9,741 nucleotides of DNA from Gammaproteobacteria bacterium (GCA_003511825.1 DOIU01000206.1:1-9741), one strand, 5' to 3'. Shown: positions 1 to 6,729, numbered from the stretch's first letter. Notes: generated by a model from the letters alone, not told the origin. Made by a program: numbers and translations.

Positions 1-150
1 GTCTGCGTTAAGCGCATCAACAAAGGTTGGTTTTAACGTTCCGGCACTGGCATAGCGGCGTGCTTGGCGGATACGAGTACGCAGCCGGTGCTGATCAACA
101 CGCATGGCACGATCAATCAGACGATGCAGTTTGGCGGCGTCAAAATGCAT
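1..150 (-). CDS. Probable N-terminus of ATP-dependent RNA helicase HrpA (partial, runs off left edge)
   Basis: Fifty codons are visible, from an ATG at 150, with an in-frame TAA two codons upstream (TAA GTT ATG), so the start can be no earlier. There is no strong Shine-Dalgarno. The protein begins MHFDAAKLHRLIDRAMRVDQ and continues with an Arg-rich helix (HRLRTRIRQARR). From family knowledge, proteobacterial HrpA DExH helicases open with a short helical segment of the pattern 'm..D..rLrrrlr.lrr' ahead of the helicase core, and this fits. The Walker A and DEAH motifs would lie outside the window, so the assignment rests only on this N-terminal pattern. It could be another protein with a basic helical N-terminus. 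It follows the SPOR gene on the same strand after an 80-bp gap. Confidence 0.5.
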   Translation of the reverse strand, partial: MHFDAAKLHRLIDRAMRVDQHRLRTRIRQARRYASAGTLKPTFVDALNAD

Positions 151-230
151 AACTTACGTGAAAACAAACGGGTTTCGGGAAAAGTGCGGCCAATTATGCG
201 CGGTTCAGCCGGTGGATGCCAGCGGGGCAA

Positions 231-806
231 CTATCCCTTGACGCGCAACACCATATAACTGATGCCGCGGTTTTGCAGCGACTCGCGAGCGTGGTTCAGC
301 GCGTTCTTGCCATAGTAGGGGCCGAGTCGCACGCGATGCAACATGCGCCCATCTCGCTCAAAAGGTTTTACAAACGCGTCCAGGCCATTGAGCAGTAATT
401 TGGCGCGCATTTTTTCGGCGTCTGACAGCGCACTGAACGACCCCGCTTGCAGGAAGTAGGTTTCCTGCCCGTAGCTCGCAGGCACTTCAAGGATTCGCCC
501 TGCCTCAGGGAGGTCTCCTGATGTGGCTACGTCCGGATTTGATCGAAACGCTGGAACAGCCTGGGTGTAACTGTCTCTTGCGACATCCGCAGAATCGACA
601 TTAAGCTTAGGGAGCAAGCGATAGAAGTCGAACTTGACCGCCGAACGCGAGACATCGTCTTTCGCCACCACATCAATGGGGGCAGCGCCTTCATAGCCAG
701 GTAAGTTGGCCAGTAAAAAAACAAACCCGAGCAAAAATCCGATCAAGCATCCGAGGGAAACGAGCAGAAAATTACCGTTGTGCGCGTGTTTAGCCGACTC
801 AGTCAT
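231..806 (-). CDS. Membrane-anchored SPOR-domain protein (FtsN-like)
   Basis: This 191-residue protein is a predicted inner-membrane, periplasm-facing peptidoglycan binder. A short cytoplasmic N-terminus is followed by one hydrophobic helix at about residues 13-34, a low-complexity periplasmic linker carrying FDFYRLLP at 59-66, and a C-terminal SPOR domain at about 116-190 (YFLQAGSF at 117-124, then RVRLGPY at 158-164). SPOR domains bind denuded glycan strands at division septa. The FDFYxLLP motif is typical of the FtsN-like SPOR proteins often encoded near priA and argS in gammaproteobacteria. I chose the ATG at 806; a TTG two codons earlier (812) is possible but less likely. The ribosome site is weak. 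It stands alone after a 333-bp gap, so it probably has its own promoter. The domain call is secure; whether it is the main FtsN or a paralogue is not known. Confidence 0.85.
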   Translation of the reverse strand: MTESAKHAHNGNFLLVSLGCLIGFLLGFVFLLANLPGYEGAAPIDVVAKDDVSRSAVKFDFYRLLPKLNVDSADVARDSYTQAVPAFRSNPDVATSGDLPEAGRILEVPASYGQETYFLQAGSFSALSDAEKMRAKLLLNGLDAFVKPFERDGRMLHRVRLGPYYGKNALNHARESLQNRGISYMVLRVKG

Positions 807-907
807 GCACAATACATCCGCACGCCTTTGCCGAACGGTGACCGCACGCAGGCACTGATTCCCTCGTTAACTTCATGCACAAAGACTGTTTCTCCCCAAG
901 ACATGCA

Positions 908-922
908 GGGTGCCTGACACCC
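908..922. repeat. Short palindrome GGGTG-CCTGA-CACCC
   Basis: A perfect 5-bp inverted repeat with a 5-base loop (GGGTGCCTGACACCC) lies in the non-coding gap upstream of the SPOR gene. Only one copy is present in the window, so I cannot call it a repeat family. I have an impression, not verified, that similar 'GGTGCCTGACACC' palindromes recur in REP-like elements of some gammaproteobacteria. It could also be a simple transcript hairpin. Confidence 0.25.
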
Positions 923-1065
923 CGTGAGCGTCCCGACCAGCCGCCGGGTAAATATCTTTGTAGTGCATTTACGCCAGCACGCAAGTGCGATGCAGGTATT
1001 ATTTACAAAACAGGGAGAATTGCTTGCTCGGCAACGGCCGGGTAGCCCAAGCTGAGCGCAAGTAA

Positions 1066-1083
1066 AGAGAACATTCGTTCTCT
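1066..1083 (-). terminator. Putative terminator after the priA-esterase transcript
   Basis: On the minus strand a perfect 7-bp stem (AGAGAAC / GTTCTCT, 4-base loop) is followed by the T-rich run TTACTT. It lies about 57 bases past the esterase stop codon, where the priA-esterase transcript should end. The stem is AT-rich and the T run is interrupted, so termination may be weak. Confidence 0.4.
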
Positions 1084-1139
1084 ACCGGGGTTTGTTTAAC
1101 CCGAATTAACCGAGCATCCTCGCTGTATCCAGGCATGTA

Positions 1140-1931
1140 TTAATGTGATGCCGACGGCAATACCGCCTGGCCCAACACCTGCGACGCCAAAAGCGCATCC
1201 AACCATCGGGTCGCCATGATTTCTTCACCACGCGCATTGGGATGAATACCGTCGTAGGTATGATCAGACACGTTGAAGCCCGTGTTGTGATCAACGACCA
1301 TCACGGGCGAAGCGTCAGTGTTCATCTCGCTCGCAAGCTCGACAATACGCGCATTGAGCTGAGTGATTTGCGCGTTCTGTCGATCGGCGGGAATTAACTG
1401 CGCCATCAACACGGCAACCGTTGGGTTGGCTGCGCGCAAGCGATCAACCAGCGTGCGCAATTCATCAACGGTGCTATCAACAGTGTTGTCGTGAAACATA
1501 TCGTTGCTACCCAGATGCAGCAAGACTATATCCGGCGTATGGTTGCGCAACCACCCATCGACCTGGCTCAGAACTTCATCGGTACGCCAGCCCCAGTACC
1601 CTTCATGGTCGCGATCAAATGCTTGCCCCTGGTACTTCGGCCATGACGGATTGCCTTGGAAGTTGTCACGCTGCGTGCCCACTAAATCAATATGCGCATT
1701 CGCCGCAACAAGCTTTTTCCACAATGGATAGCGATAACTCACATGCCGCTTATCGCCCTGCGTGATGGAATCACCCAGCAGCATGATCTTCTTGGCTGGC
1801 TGGCCAGGGCTCGGATTTGCAAGACGTGCCGACACTTCTTCCAGCGCAGCCTCGGGTCCGCCGCCGCAGCCCGAGGCCACCAGCAGGCATATCATCAGAA
1901 AAAATCCACAGGATCGACATCGATTGACCAT
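1140..1931 (-). CDS. SGNH/GDSL-family lipoprotein esterase
   Basis: This 263-residue predicted lipoprotein has a basic n-region and a hydrophobic segment ending LLVASGC, which gives a lipidation Cys at 22. The mature part is an SGNH hydrolase. Block I is GDSITQG from residue 53 (nucleophile Ser55), the block II Gly is probably in HEGYWGW (110-115), block III is GSND at 141-144 with Asn143, and block V is DGIHP at 227-231 with Asp227 and His230. The opening (GDSITQG, YPLWKKL, DLVGTQ) and the HEGYWGW segment resemble carbohydrate acetyl-esterases of the CE3 or lysophospholipase-like type, so it probably removes acyl or acetyl groups from a polysaccharide or lipid. The substrate cannot be read from sequence. 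Its ATG at 1931 lies 37 bp inside the priA 3' end in another frame, with GAGA about 9 bases upstream, which suggests translational coupling to priA. Confidence 0.85.
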   Translation of the reverse strand: MVNRCRSCGFFLMICLLVASGCGGGPEAALEEVSARLANPSPGQPAKKIMLLGDSITQGDKRHVSYRYPLWKKLVAANAHIDLVGTQRDNFQGNPSWPKYQGQAFDRDHEGYWGWRTDEVLSQVDGWLRNHTPDIVLLHLGSNDMFHDNTVDSTVDELRTLVDRLRAANPTVAVLMAQLIPADRQNAQITQLNARIVELASEMNTDASPVMVVDHNTGFNVSDHTYDGIHPNARGEEIMATRWLDALLASQVLGQAVLPSASH

Positions 1932-4099
1932 CGTACTTTTCTCGCGTGTTTGTCGGCCTCAAGTTGGTGCCGAATCGTCAATAATAATTGGTTAAGGTAG
2001 TTTCTTTGGTTCGCTTGCAACAACAGCTGATAACGGTAGCGCCCGCCCACCCGCTCCATGGGCGCGACCACAGGCCCGAACATCATCACCGCATGTCGCG
2101 GCACGACCTCCTCTGGATAGAGACGCACTTGCTCGACCAACCCTTTCAAGAATGCACGGCCAGTATTGGCGTGAGTGGATTCAGCCCGCACCAAGGCAAC
2201 GTGTGAATAGGGCGGCAGTAAAGCGTCGCGACGTTCCTCCAACGCGTGCTCGGCGAACGCGCGATAACCCTCGCGGATCAAGCGCCCAAGCAATGGGTGA
2301 TCGGGGTTGCGCGTTTGGATCAACACCTCTCCGGGGCGCTCCGCCCGTCCGGCACGGCCGGCCACTTGGGTCACGAGCTGGCCGAGCTGCTCGATGGCGC
2401 GGAAGTCGCTGCCAAACAGCCCGCGATCGACATCCAGGATACCGACCATCGTCACGCCTGGAAAGTGATGCCCTTTGGCCAGCATTTGCGTGCCGACCAT
2501 GATGTCGGCCTCACCGGCATGCGCGGCGGCCAGATGACTTTCCAGCGCCCCCTTGCGACGGGTCGTGTCGCGATCTATCCGGATAATGCGCGCGCCTTCT
2601 ATGGCTGCGCTCAACGCTTGCTCGATACGTTCAGTGCCCTGCCCGACCCAGTCAAAGTCACTCGAACCACAGCTCTCGCAGGTTTCAGGTATAGGACGTT
2701 CCGCACCGCAATGATGGCAGCGCAATCGGTGCGAGGCAGCGTGCACCGTCATATGCGCGTCGCAGCGACGACAATCAGCGGTTGCGCCGCAATCCGCGCA
2801 AATCAGAACCGGTGCATACCCGCGCCGATTAATAAAGACCAGAGCCTGCCCGCCGGCATCCAGGTGCCGTCGGATTTCAGCAACCAGTACTTCTGAAATG
2901 CCGTCCGCCATCTTGCGGCGACGAACGTCCAGCAAGCCAATCTTTGGCGGGCTTGCATTACCGGCACGCACGGTCAAACGAAGCTCATGGTAACGCTCGC
3001 GACGTGCATTGTGCAATGACTCAAACGACGGGGTTGCACTGCCCAACACAATGGGGACATTCGCATCGCGTGCGCGCACCAGCGCCAAGTCTCGCGCATG
3101 ATAGCGAAAGCGATCCTGCTGTTTGAGCGACGCGTCATGCTCCTCATCAATCACGATAAGACCGAGTTTAGGCAGGGGGGTAAAGACAGCGGAGCGCGTA
3201 CCGATGACGACATCGGCTTGCCCCTTCACCGCAGCCAACCAGTGCATCGCGCGTTGGCGATCATGCAAGCCCGAATGCAAACTCACGATGGTGCACGCCA
3301 AGCGTTTCTGAAAACGCATCAGTAGTTGCGGCGTCAGGCTGATCTCGGGCACGATCACCAATGACTGACGCCCCTCGGATGCCATGCGCTCTATCAGGCG
3401 CAAATAGACTTCGGTCTTGCCGCTACCGGTAACGCCAAAGAGCAAGAATGGCTGAAATCGCTTCGATGCATTTAAGACGGCCTTAACGGCGGTGTCTTGC
3501 TCATCCGACAGCTCGGGCGGTTCTTGCTCAGCAATGCCGCAAGGCGGTAGCCAAGGCTTGCTGAGCGACGTGATCATACCCTTGTCGAGCAAGGCATTGA
3601 TTGCAGCTCGGTTGTTTGCCGCCACTGCCACCACCTCTGCCTCGCACACCGGCGCCTGGTGATCAAGCAGGTACTGCATCACCTGCATTTGACGTTTGGC
3701 GCGTTTGAGCGCGGCAATATCAGCGGACGCGACTGCCGCATAGTACGTTTCTTCCGGCAAGACTGCTGGCTCAGCTTGCCGAAACCGCGCCGGCAACGCC
3801 GTCGCAATGACCTCTCCGATAGGATACACGTAGTAACGACTGGCCCAAGCGAGCAGCGACAGCGTCTTGGCATCCAGCAGCGCATCCTGATCCAAGACAC
3901 TCTTGATATCCCTCAGCTTGTCCTTGGGTAGATCAGACCGGGTCTCTATGGAGAGCACGACAGCGATGACCTCACTTCGTCCAAAAGGCACGCACACACG
4001 AGCACCCGGCTGTGGTGTATCCAAACCCTCGGGAAGTCGATAATCGAAAACGCGAGTCAGCGGCGTGGGGACGGCGACGCGCAATATGGTCCCAGACAT
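1895..4099 (-). CDS. priA: Primosomal replication-restart helicase PriA
   Basis: PriA is a 3'-to-5' superfamily 2 DNA helicase that recognises stalled forks and D-loops and reloads DnaB. The 734-residue length matches the family. The N-terminal DNA-binding domain starts with VAVPTPLTRVFDYRLP (residues 8-23). Walker A is GVTGSGKT (222-229), Walker B is DEEHD (318-322) and motif III is GSATPS (353-358). Eight zinc-ligand cysteines are present at 434, 437, 443, 446, 461, 464, 474 and 477. Later motifs include GTQMLAKGHHFP (536-547) and the arginine-finger motif GRAGR (581-585). The C-terminus IDVDPVDFF is typical. The ATG at 4099 is supported by the conserved N-terminus, although its Shine-Dalgarno is poor. 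A candidate promoter lies at 4145-4173. The gene points away from the DnaA-box cluster upstream. No key residue is missing. Confidence 0.97.
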   Translation of the reverse strand: MSGTILRVAVPTPLTRVFDYRLPEGLDTPQPGARVCVPFGRSEVIAVVLSIETRSDLPKDKLRDIKSVLDQDALLDAKTLSLLAWASRYYVYPIGEVIATALPARFRQAEPAVLPEETYYAAVASADIAALKRAKRQMQVMQYLLDHQAPVCEAEVVAVAANNRAAINALLDKGMITSLSKPWLPPCGIAEQEPPELSDEQDTAVKAVLNASKRFQPFLLFGVTGSGKTEVYLRLIERMASEGRQSLVIVPEISLTPQLLMRFQKRLACTIVSLHSGLHDRQRAMHWLAAVKGQADVVIGTRSAVFTPLPKLGLIVIDEEHDASLKQQDRFRYHARDLALVRARDANVPIVLGSATPSFESLHNARRERYHELRLTVRAGNASPPKIGLLDVRRRKMADGISEVLVAEIRRHLDAGGQALVFINRRGYAPVLICADCGATADCRRCDAHMTVHAASHRLRCHHCGAERPIPETCESCGSSDFDWVGQGTERIEQALSAAIEGARIIRIDRDTTRRKGALESHLAAAHAGEADIMVGTQMLAKGHHFPGVTMVGILDVDRGLFGSDFRAIEQLGQLVTQVAGRAGRAERPGEVLIQTRNPDHPLLGRLIREGYRAFAEHALEERRDALLPPYSHVALVRAESTHANTGRAFLKGLVEQVRLYPEEVVPRHAVMMFGPVVAPMERVGGRYRYQLLLQANQRNYLNQLLLTIRHQLEADKHARKVRWSIDVDPVDFF

Positions 4100-4144
4100 G
4101 ATGGCGTAATGTGAAAAGTTCAGAGTGAAACGGCTCCCGGGCAG

Positions 4145-4173
4145 AGTGTAGTCGGGAATCTGACTCTAACCAA
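4145..4173 (-). promoter_or_regulatory. Candidate sigma-70 promoter for priA
   Basis: On the minus strand, TTGGTT (4173-4168) and TACACT (4150-4145) are separated by exactly 17 bases, which would give a leader of about 40 bases to the priA ATG. The -35 matches the consensus at only three positions and the -10 at four, so this is plausible rather than strong. Confidence 0.3.
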
Positions 4174-4200
4174 CGTGTTTCACCGCAGGCGGTTCATCGC

Positions 4201-4223
4201 TTATCCACAGATTCTGTGGATAA
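4201..4223. promoter_or_regulatory. Inverted pair of DnaA boxes
   Basis: TTATCCACA at 4201-4209 faces TGTGGATAA at 4215-4223, two perfect head-to-head boxes separated by five bases. A degraded third copy (TGTGGAAGA, two mismatches) follows at 4227-4235. The paired arms also form a perfect inverted repeat, so a cruciform is a formal alternative, but the sequence is exactly the DnaA consensus. Confidence 0.7.
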
Positions 4224-4280
4224 CTCTGTGGAAGATCGCTTGAAATCTCTCTGTAACGAAGGAAATATCGACATCTTGTT

Positions 4281-4340
4281 TAAACTGATCACTTTTTGAT
4301 CAAACAGTATTTATTTATTATTTTCAATAACTTAAAAAAC
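4281..4340. other. A+T-rich candidate DNA unwinding element
   Basis: Positions 4311-4340 are 27/30 A+T. Just before them are two GATC sites (4287, 4298), the second in the palindrome TTTGATCAAA (4295-4304). GATC followed by T-rich runs recalls the 13-mers of enterobacterial oriC, although no exact 13-mer copy is present. It lies between the paired DnaA boxes on the left and the two right-hand boxes. Confidence 0.45.
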
Positions 4341-4405
4341 AAACCTCACCCCGATCATTCCGCAATACACGATACTTATACGGATTTCAAGGATTGACAG
4401 GACGG

Positions 4406-4414
4406 TGTGAATAA
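4406..4414 (-). promoter_or_regulatory. DnaA box TTATTCACA
   Basis: The minus strand reads TTATTCACA, a perfect match to TTWTNCACA. It is the third consensus box of the cluster and lies to the right of the A+T-rich segment. Confidence 0.55.
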
Positions 4415-4485
4415 AAAATCGATGTCTGATTCAGAACAGTGCGTGTGAGGCGATTTTAGTGACGGTTTTATGGCGGAAAAACCAG

Positions 4486-4494
4486 TTATCCACA
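4486..4494 (+). promoter_or_regulatory. DnaA box TTATCCACA
   Basis: A perfect high-affinity box on the plus strand that forms the right-hand edge of the cluster. Confidence 0.6.
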
Positions 4495-4571
4495 GGTCAT
4501 CGTGGCATGCATATCGAAGAACGTGGCACAAGGAATACTTCGCCGGAGACAGGACGCCTCAGAGATCTTGG

Positions 4572-4624
4572 GGCCCGAGCAATACGGGCCAATCGCTATC
4601 CCCGTCCGCATCGCGCGGGCGGGG
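4572..4624 (-). terminator. Two GC-rich hairpins after the che operon
   Basis: Just past the stop of the CheX-like gene are two strong inverted repeats. One is a 10-bp stem with one mismatch (4600-4609 with 4615-4624, 5-base loop). The other is a 6-bp stem GGCCCG/CGGGCC (4572-4577 with 4585-4590, 7-base loop). They are well placed to end the che transcript before the DnaA-box region. Neither has a U tract, so Rho-dependent ending or mRNA 3'-end protection is also possible. Confidence 0.4.
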
Positions 4625-4639
4625 TACCCTAACACTTGC

Positions 4640-5122
4640 TTAGCGTGACACGAAAGACAGCTGCCCCTCGCCGTAGCCATCGATATTGACCTTGAAGCCC
4701 ACGTTGCTTGCAGCTTCTGTGAATATCGTGGTCACTTCGCCGGGTGCATCGTCCAGCTTTGGATAGGTCTTTTCCAATCGCAGATGGGGTGTCTGACTAT
4801 TCATAAACAGCCGCGAGCAAATATTCATGACTTCATAGAAGTTACCCATGATCATTTGCGAGAACTCACCCGTCTCGGCCATTTCTGCAGCACCGCCTTG
4901 CGGAATCTTTGTCAAGGCGCCGCCGGCATAGGCTGTGAAGTTAAAATCACAGGTGCAAGCGGTGACAGGCACGTCGTTATCATCCACATACACGGCAACC
5001 ATCGCCTTGGGATCTTCCTGCGCGGCTATCGGCTCAGCGTCTTCTACACTGATTTCGTTGTCATACAACATGCCCAGCATCTGCTGAACTTCGATTTTTT
5101 TAGGAATCGCGAAATTTGTCAT
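4640..5122 (-). CDS. CheX-like putative CheY-P phosphatase
   Basis: This 160-residue protein is the last gene of the chemotaxis operon. I do not recognise it as a close homologue of a named protein, but it matches the CheC/CheX phosphatase signature. A helix contains GNFYEVMN with E97 and N100 (E-x2-N), and a Pro follows 21 residues later (P121), close to the family pattern E-x2-N-x22-P. The usual Asp/Ser four residues before the Glu is Gly here. There is one motif only and the length is close to the roughly 155 residues of CheX, whereas CheC has two motifs. The region upstream of the helix is Gly-rich (AYAGGAL at 64-70), and a C-terminal strand ends VNIDGYGEGQLSFVS. CheX removes the phosphate from CheY-P using the Glu and Asn. 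The start is fixed by the Shine-Dalgarno AAAGGGAG, six bases from the ATG. The gene follows cheY after 25 bp, which fits CheY as its partner. Confidence 0.55.
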   Translation of the reverse strand: MTNFAIPKKIEVQQMLGMLYDNEISVEDAEPIAAQEDPKAMVAVYVDDNDVPVTACTCDFNFTAYAGGALTKIPQGGAAEMAETGEFSQMIMGNFYEVMNICSRLFMNSQTPHLRLEKTYPKLDDAPGEVTTIFTEAASNVGFKVNIDGYGEGQLSFVSR

Positions 5123-5147
5123 GATTAACTCCCTTTACAACATGCGT

Positions 5148-5510
5148 TTACGCTAAGTATTTATCCAGTTCTGCCTTAAAGCTTTCAGGCGTGAACGGTT
5201 TAGTAATTACAAATCGCGCGCCAAGTTCGTCCGCTTTCTCACGCATGGCATCAGTGCCTTCCGTCGTGACAAAGCCAAACTTGGGCTTGATCCCCTCATC
5301 ATTCAACGCTGCCAGCAGTTCAGGCCCCGTCATGTTTGGCATGTTCCAGTCACACAATACGACATCGGGTTCACTTTCCTTGATTTTCTCAAGCGCCAGT
5401 GCACCGTCAGCGGCCTGCGTAATGTCATGTCCGCCATAGCCTGCTTCGCGCAGTGTTTTGATCACAATCATCCGCATCGCGGTGCTGTCATCAACAACGA
5501 GTATATCCAT
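5148..5510 (-). CDS. cheY: Chemotaxis response regulator CheY
   Basis: This is a 120-residue single-domain receiver. The acidic pair is D7-D8 (VVDDS), the phosphoacceptor is D54 in LCDWNMP, the switch residues are T82 (FVTTEG) and the aromatic F100, and the invariant lysine is K104 (TKPF). All catalytic residues are intact, so it should accept phosphate from CheA and signal to the flagellar switch or to another output. I chose the ATG at 5510 because AAGGAGT (5518-5524) sits seven bases upstream and MDILVVDDS is a normal CheY start; an in-frame start 13 codons earlier would add an unconserved tail. It lies after cheB (54-bp gap) and before the CheX-like gene (25-bp gap). Confidence 0.93.
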   Translation of the reverse strand: MDILVVDDSTAMRMIVIKTLREAGYGGHDITQAADGALALEKIKESEPDVVLCDWNMPNMTGPELLAALNDEGIKPKFGFVTTEGTDAMREKADELGARFVITKPFTPESFKAELDKYLA

Positions 5511-5517
5511 GGTATTT

Positions 5518-5524
5518 ACTCCTT
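5518..5524 (-). promoter_or_regulatory. Ribosome binding site setting the cheY start
   Basis: AAGGAGT on the minus strand lies seven bases before the ATG at 5510. It decides between this ATG and the longer reading that begins at 5549. Confidence 0.8.
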
Positions 5525-5564
5525 CCTTAGATGTAGTGTTTACGGTCAATACAGTAATATGCGC

Positions 5565-6704
5565 CTATCCTGTAGACGCCTTCCCCACAATGGATGAAAC
5601 CTTTTGCAGCCGACCGGATGTCGGGCGCTCCAGAATCCTGCCTGCAATGGCGTCCAGGGGTAGAACCTCATCGGCAGCCCCCAAGCGCACTGCTGAACCC
5701 GGCATCCCCCAAACAACACTGCTCTTTTCATCCTGTGCAATGGTATAGGCCCCTGTGGCCTGTAGCTCTTGCATACCGACAGCGCCATCATCACCCATTC
5801 CCGTGAGGATAACGCCAGTGGCATTCTTTCCGGCACTTTGCGCGACAGAGCGAAAGAGCACATCCACCGAAGGCTTGTGTCTGTTCACGAGTGGCCCATC
5901 ATGCAACTGACAAAAGTACTTTTGCCCTTCCCGTCGAACCAGCAAATGCTGATCCCCCGGGGCGATGTATACGTTCCCTGGCGAGATCGGTTGCCCATCG
6001 GTCGCCTGGCAAACTCCCATTTGCGACAAAGAATCCAGTCTCGCCGCAAATGACTCACTAAAGCGTGAAGGAATATGCTGCGTAATCAGAATCGCGGAAA
6101 AATTCGCCGGCAGAGCCGTTACAACGGTCTTAATGGCTTCAGTACCCCCGGTCGAAGCGCCGATAGCAACGATTTTCTCTTGGGTCGTAATGAGATCGGC
6201 ATCGCTACGCGGGAGAATTGCATCAGCGGTGTAACGCTCCTCAACGCGAATCGGCGCTTGAGTGACTTTCTTTTCAGCCTGCTGTTTACCTACAGCGAGC
6301 CGAATTTTCTTGAGCAGTTCATTACTCAACGCAAACTTTCCACCGTTCGCCCCAGTGCCTGGCTTGACCAACGTGTCCACAGCGCCGTGTTCAAGTGCGC
6401 GCCGTTCGGAGTCTTTCAACGTCGATTCCACCATCATAATCACCGGCATGGGCCGCAAGCGCATGATGTTTTTGAGAAACGTGATGCCATCCATCCGCGG
6501 TAGCTCAACGGCCAGTAACAGCACGTCTGGGTCATGCTGTTTGATTTTTTCCCGCGCGACGAAGGCATCGGGAGCGGTTGCCACCACGTGCATATCGGGA
6601 GCGGTATCCACCATTTCAGTGAATGCTCGACACGCCGACGGCGAACTATCGGCGATCATGACCTTGACTCTGGTCTTTCTGTCTATTGCTTTTGGCATTT
6701 CCAT
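5565..6704 (-). CDS. cheB: CheB methylesterase/deamidase with a degenerate receiver lacking the phosphoacceptor Asp
   Basis: CheB removes methyl groups from receptor glutamates and opposes CheR. In this 379-residue protein the receiver spans about residues 12-116, a variable linker about 117-175, and the methylesterase domain about 176-365. The catalytic triad is intact: S184 in GASTGG, H210 in TQHIPSRF, and D306 in GMGDDG, with the same spacing as enteric CheB. The receiver is abnormal. Where CheB normally reads DVITLDVEMPRMDG, this one reads DVLLLAVELPRMDG, so the phosphoacceptor is Ala65 (codon GCC, one base from GAC). One residue of the acidic pair is also lost (IADSS, A18-D19), while K114 remains. 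Phosphorylation-dependent activation is therefore unlikely. The start at 6704 has a weak ribosome site, and an ATG two codons later is an alternative. It follows cheD after 25 bp. Confidence 0.93.
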   Translation of the reverse strand: MEMPKAIDRKTRVKVMIADSSPSACRAFTEMVDTAPDMHVVATAPDAFVAREKIKQHDPDVLLLAVELPRMDGITFLKNIMRLRPMPVIMMVESTLKDSERRALEHGAVDTLVKPGTGANGGKFALSNELLKKIRLAVGKQQAEKKVTQAPIRVEERYTADAILPRSDADLITTQEKIVAIGASTGGTEAIKTVVTALPANFSAILITQHIPSRFSESFAARLDSLSQMGVCQATDGQPISPGNVYIAPGDQHLLVRREGQKYFCQLHDGPLVNRHKPSVDVLFRSVAQSAGKNATGVILTGMGDDGAVGMQELQATGAYTIAQDEKSSVVWGMPGSAVRLGAADEVLPLDAIAGRILERPTSGRLQKVSSIVGKASTG

Positions 6705-6729
6705 TGACTAGTCCAGCAATATCCGCAGT

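Larger units (their letters stand above)
807..1139. other. Intergenic region between esterase and SPOR genes
   Basis: No convincing gene is seen in these 333 bases. The stretch holds the terminator-like hairpin at 1066-1083, a second weak inverted repeat at 1088-1102 (GGGTT/AACCC), a small palindrome GCAC-GCAA-GTGC at 977-988, and a short palindrome at 908-922. It should also hold the promoter for the SPOR gene, but I found no promoter with good -35 and -10 elements. Confidence 0.6.
4201..4494. other. Candidate chromosomal replication origin (oriC) or DnaA-binding cluster
   Basis: This non-coding stretch between the che operon and priA holds four perfect matches to the DnaA-box consensus TTWTNCACA: 4201-4209 (+), 4215-4223 (-), 4406-4414 (-) and 4486-4494 (+). 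Three are TTATCCACA, the high-affinity form. Between them lies a very A+T-rich segment that could act as an unwinding element, and there are GATC sites at 4234, 4287, 4298 and 4353. By chance about 0.02 such boxes would be expected in 300 bases on both strands. Boxes in both orientations, an A+T-rich patch and clustered GATC are the usual parts of a proteobacterial oriC. No dnaA, dnaN, rpmH, mnmG or par gene is visible here, so a DnaA-titration locus or a DnaA-controlled promoter remains possible. Confidence 0.5.

Noticed and set aside
799..984. 61-codon minus-strand frame in the gap upstream of the SPOR gene
   Set aside because: It has no ribosome site or recognisable motif, and it overlaps the start of the SPOR gene. 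It is treated as chance.
2246..2896. 216-codon open frame on the plus strand inside priA
   Set aside because: It is antisense to the conserved helicase and zinc-binding part of priA. Its translation has no recognisable domain, so it is a shadow of priA codon bias.
4394..4422. Perfect -35 hexamer TTGACA on the plus strand in the DnaA-box region
   Set aside because: No acceptable -10 hexamer lies 16-18 bases downstream, and no plus-strand gene follows.
4486..4680. 64-codon minus-strand frame between the CheX-like gene and the DnaA boxes
   Set aside because: It overlaps the end of the CheX-like gene, crosses both GC-rich hairpins and a DnaA box, and its translation is unremarkable.
5511..5564. 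Promoter within the cheB-cheY gap (TTGACC seen on the minus strand)
   Set aside because: No -10 element lies at the right distance before the cheY ribosome site. The gap is short enough for one operon.
6075..6711. Plus-strand open frames of 142 and 149 codons opposite cheB
   Set aside because: Both are antisense to the conserved CheB domains and show no domain or plausible start signal.
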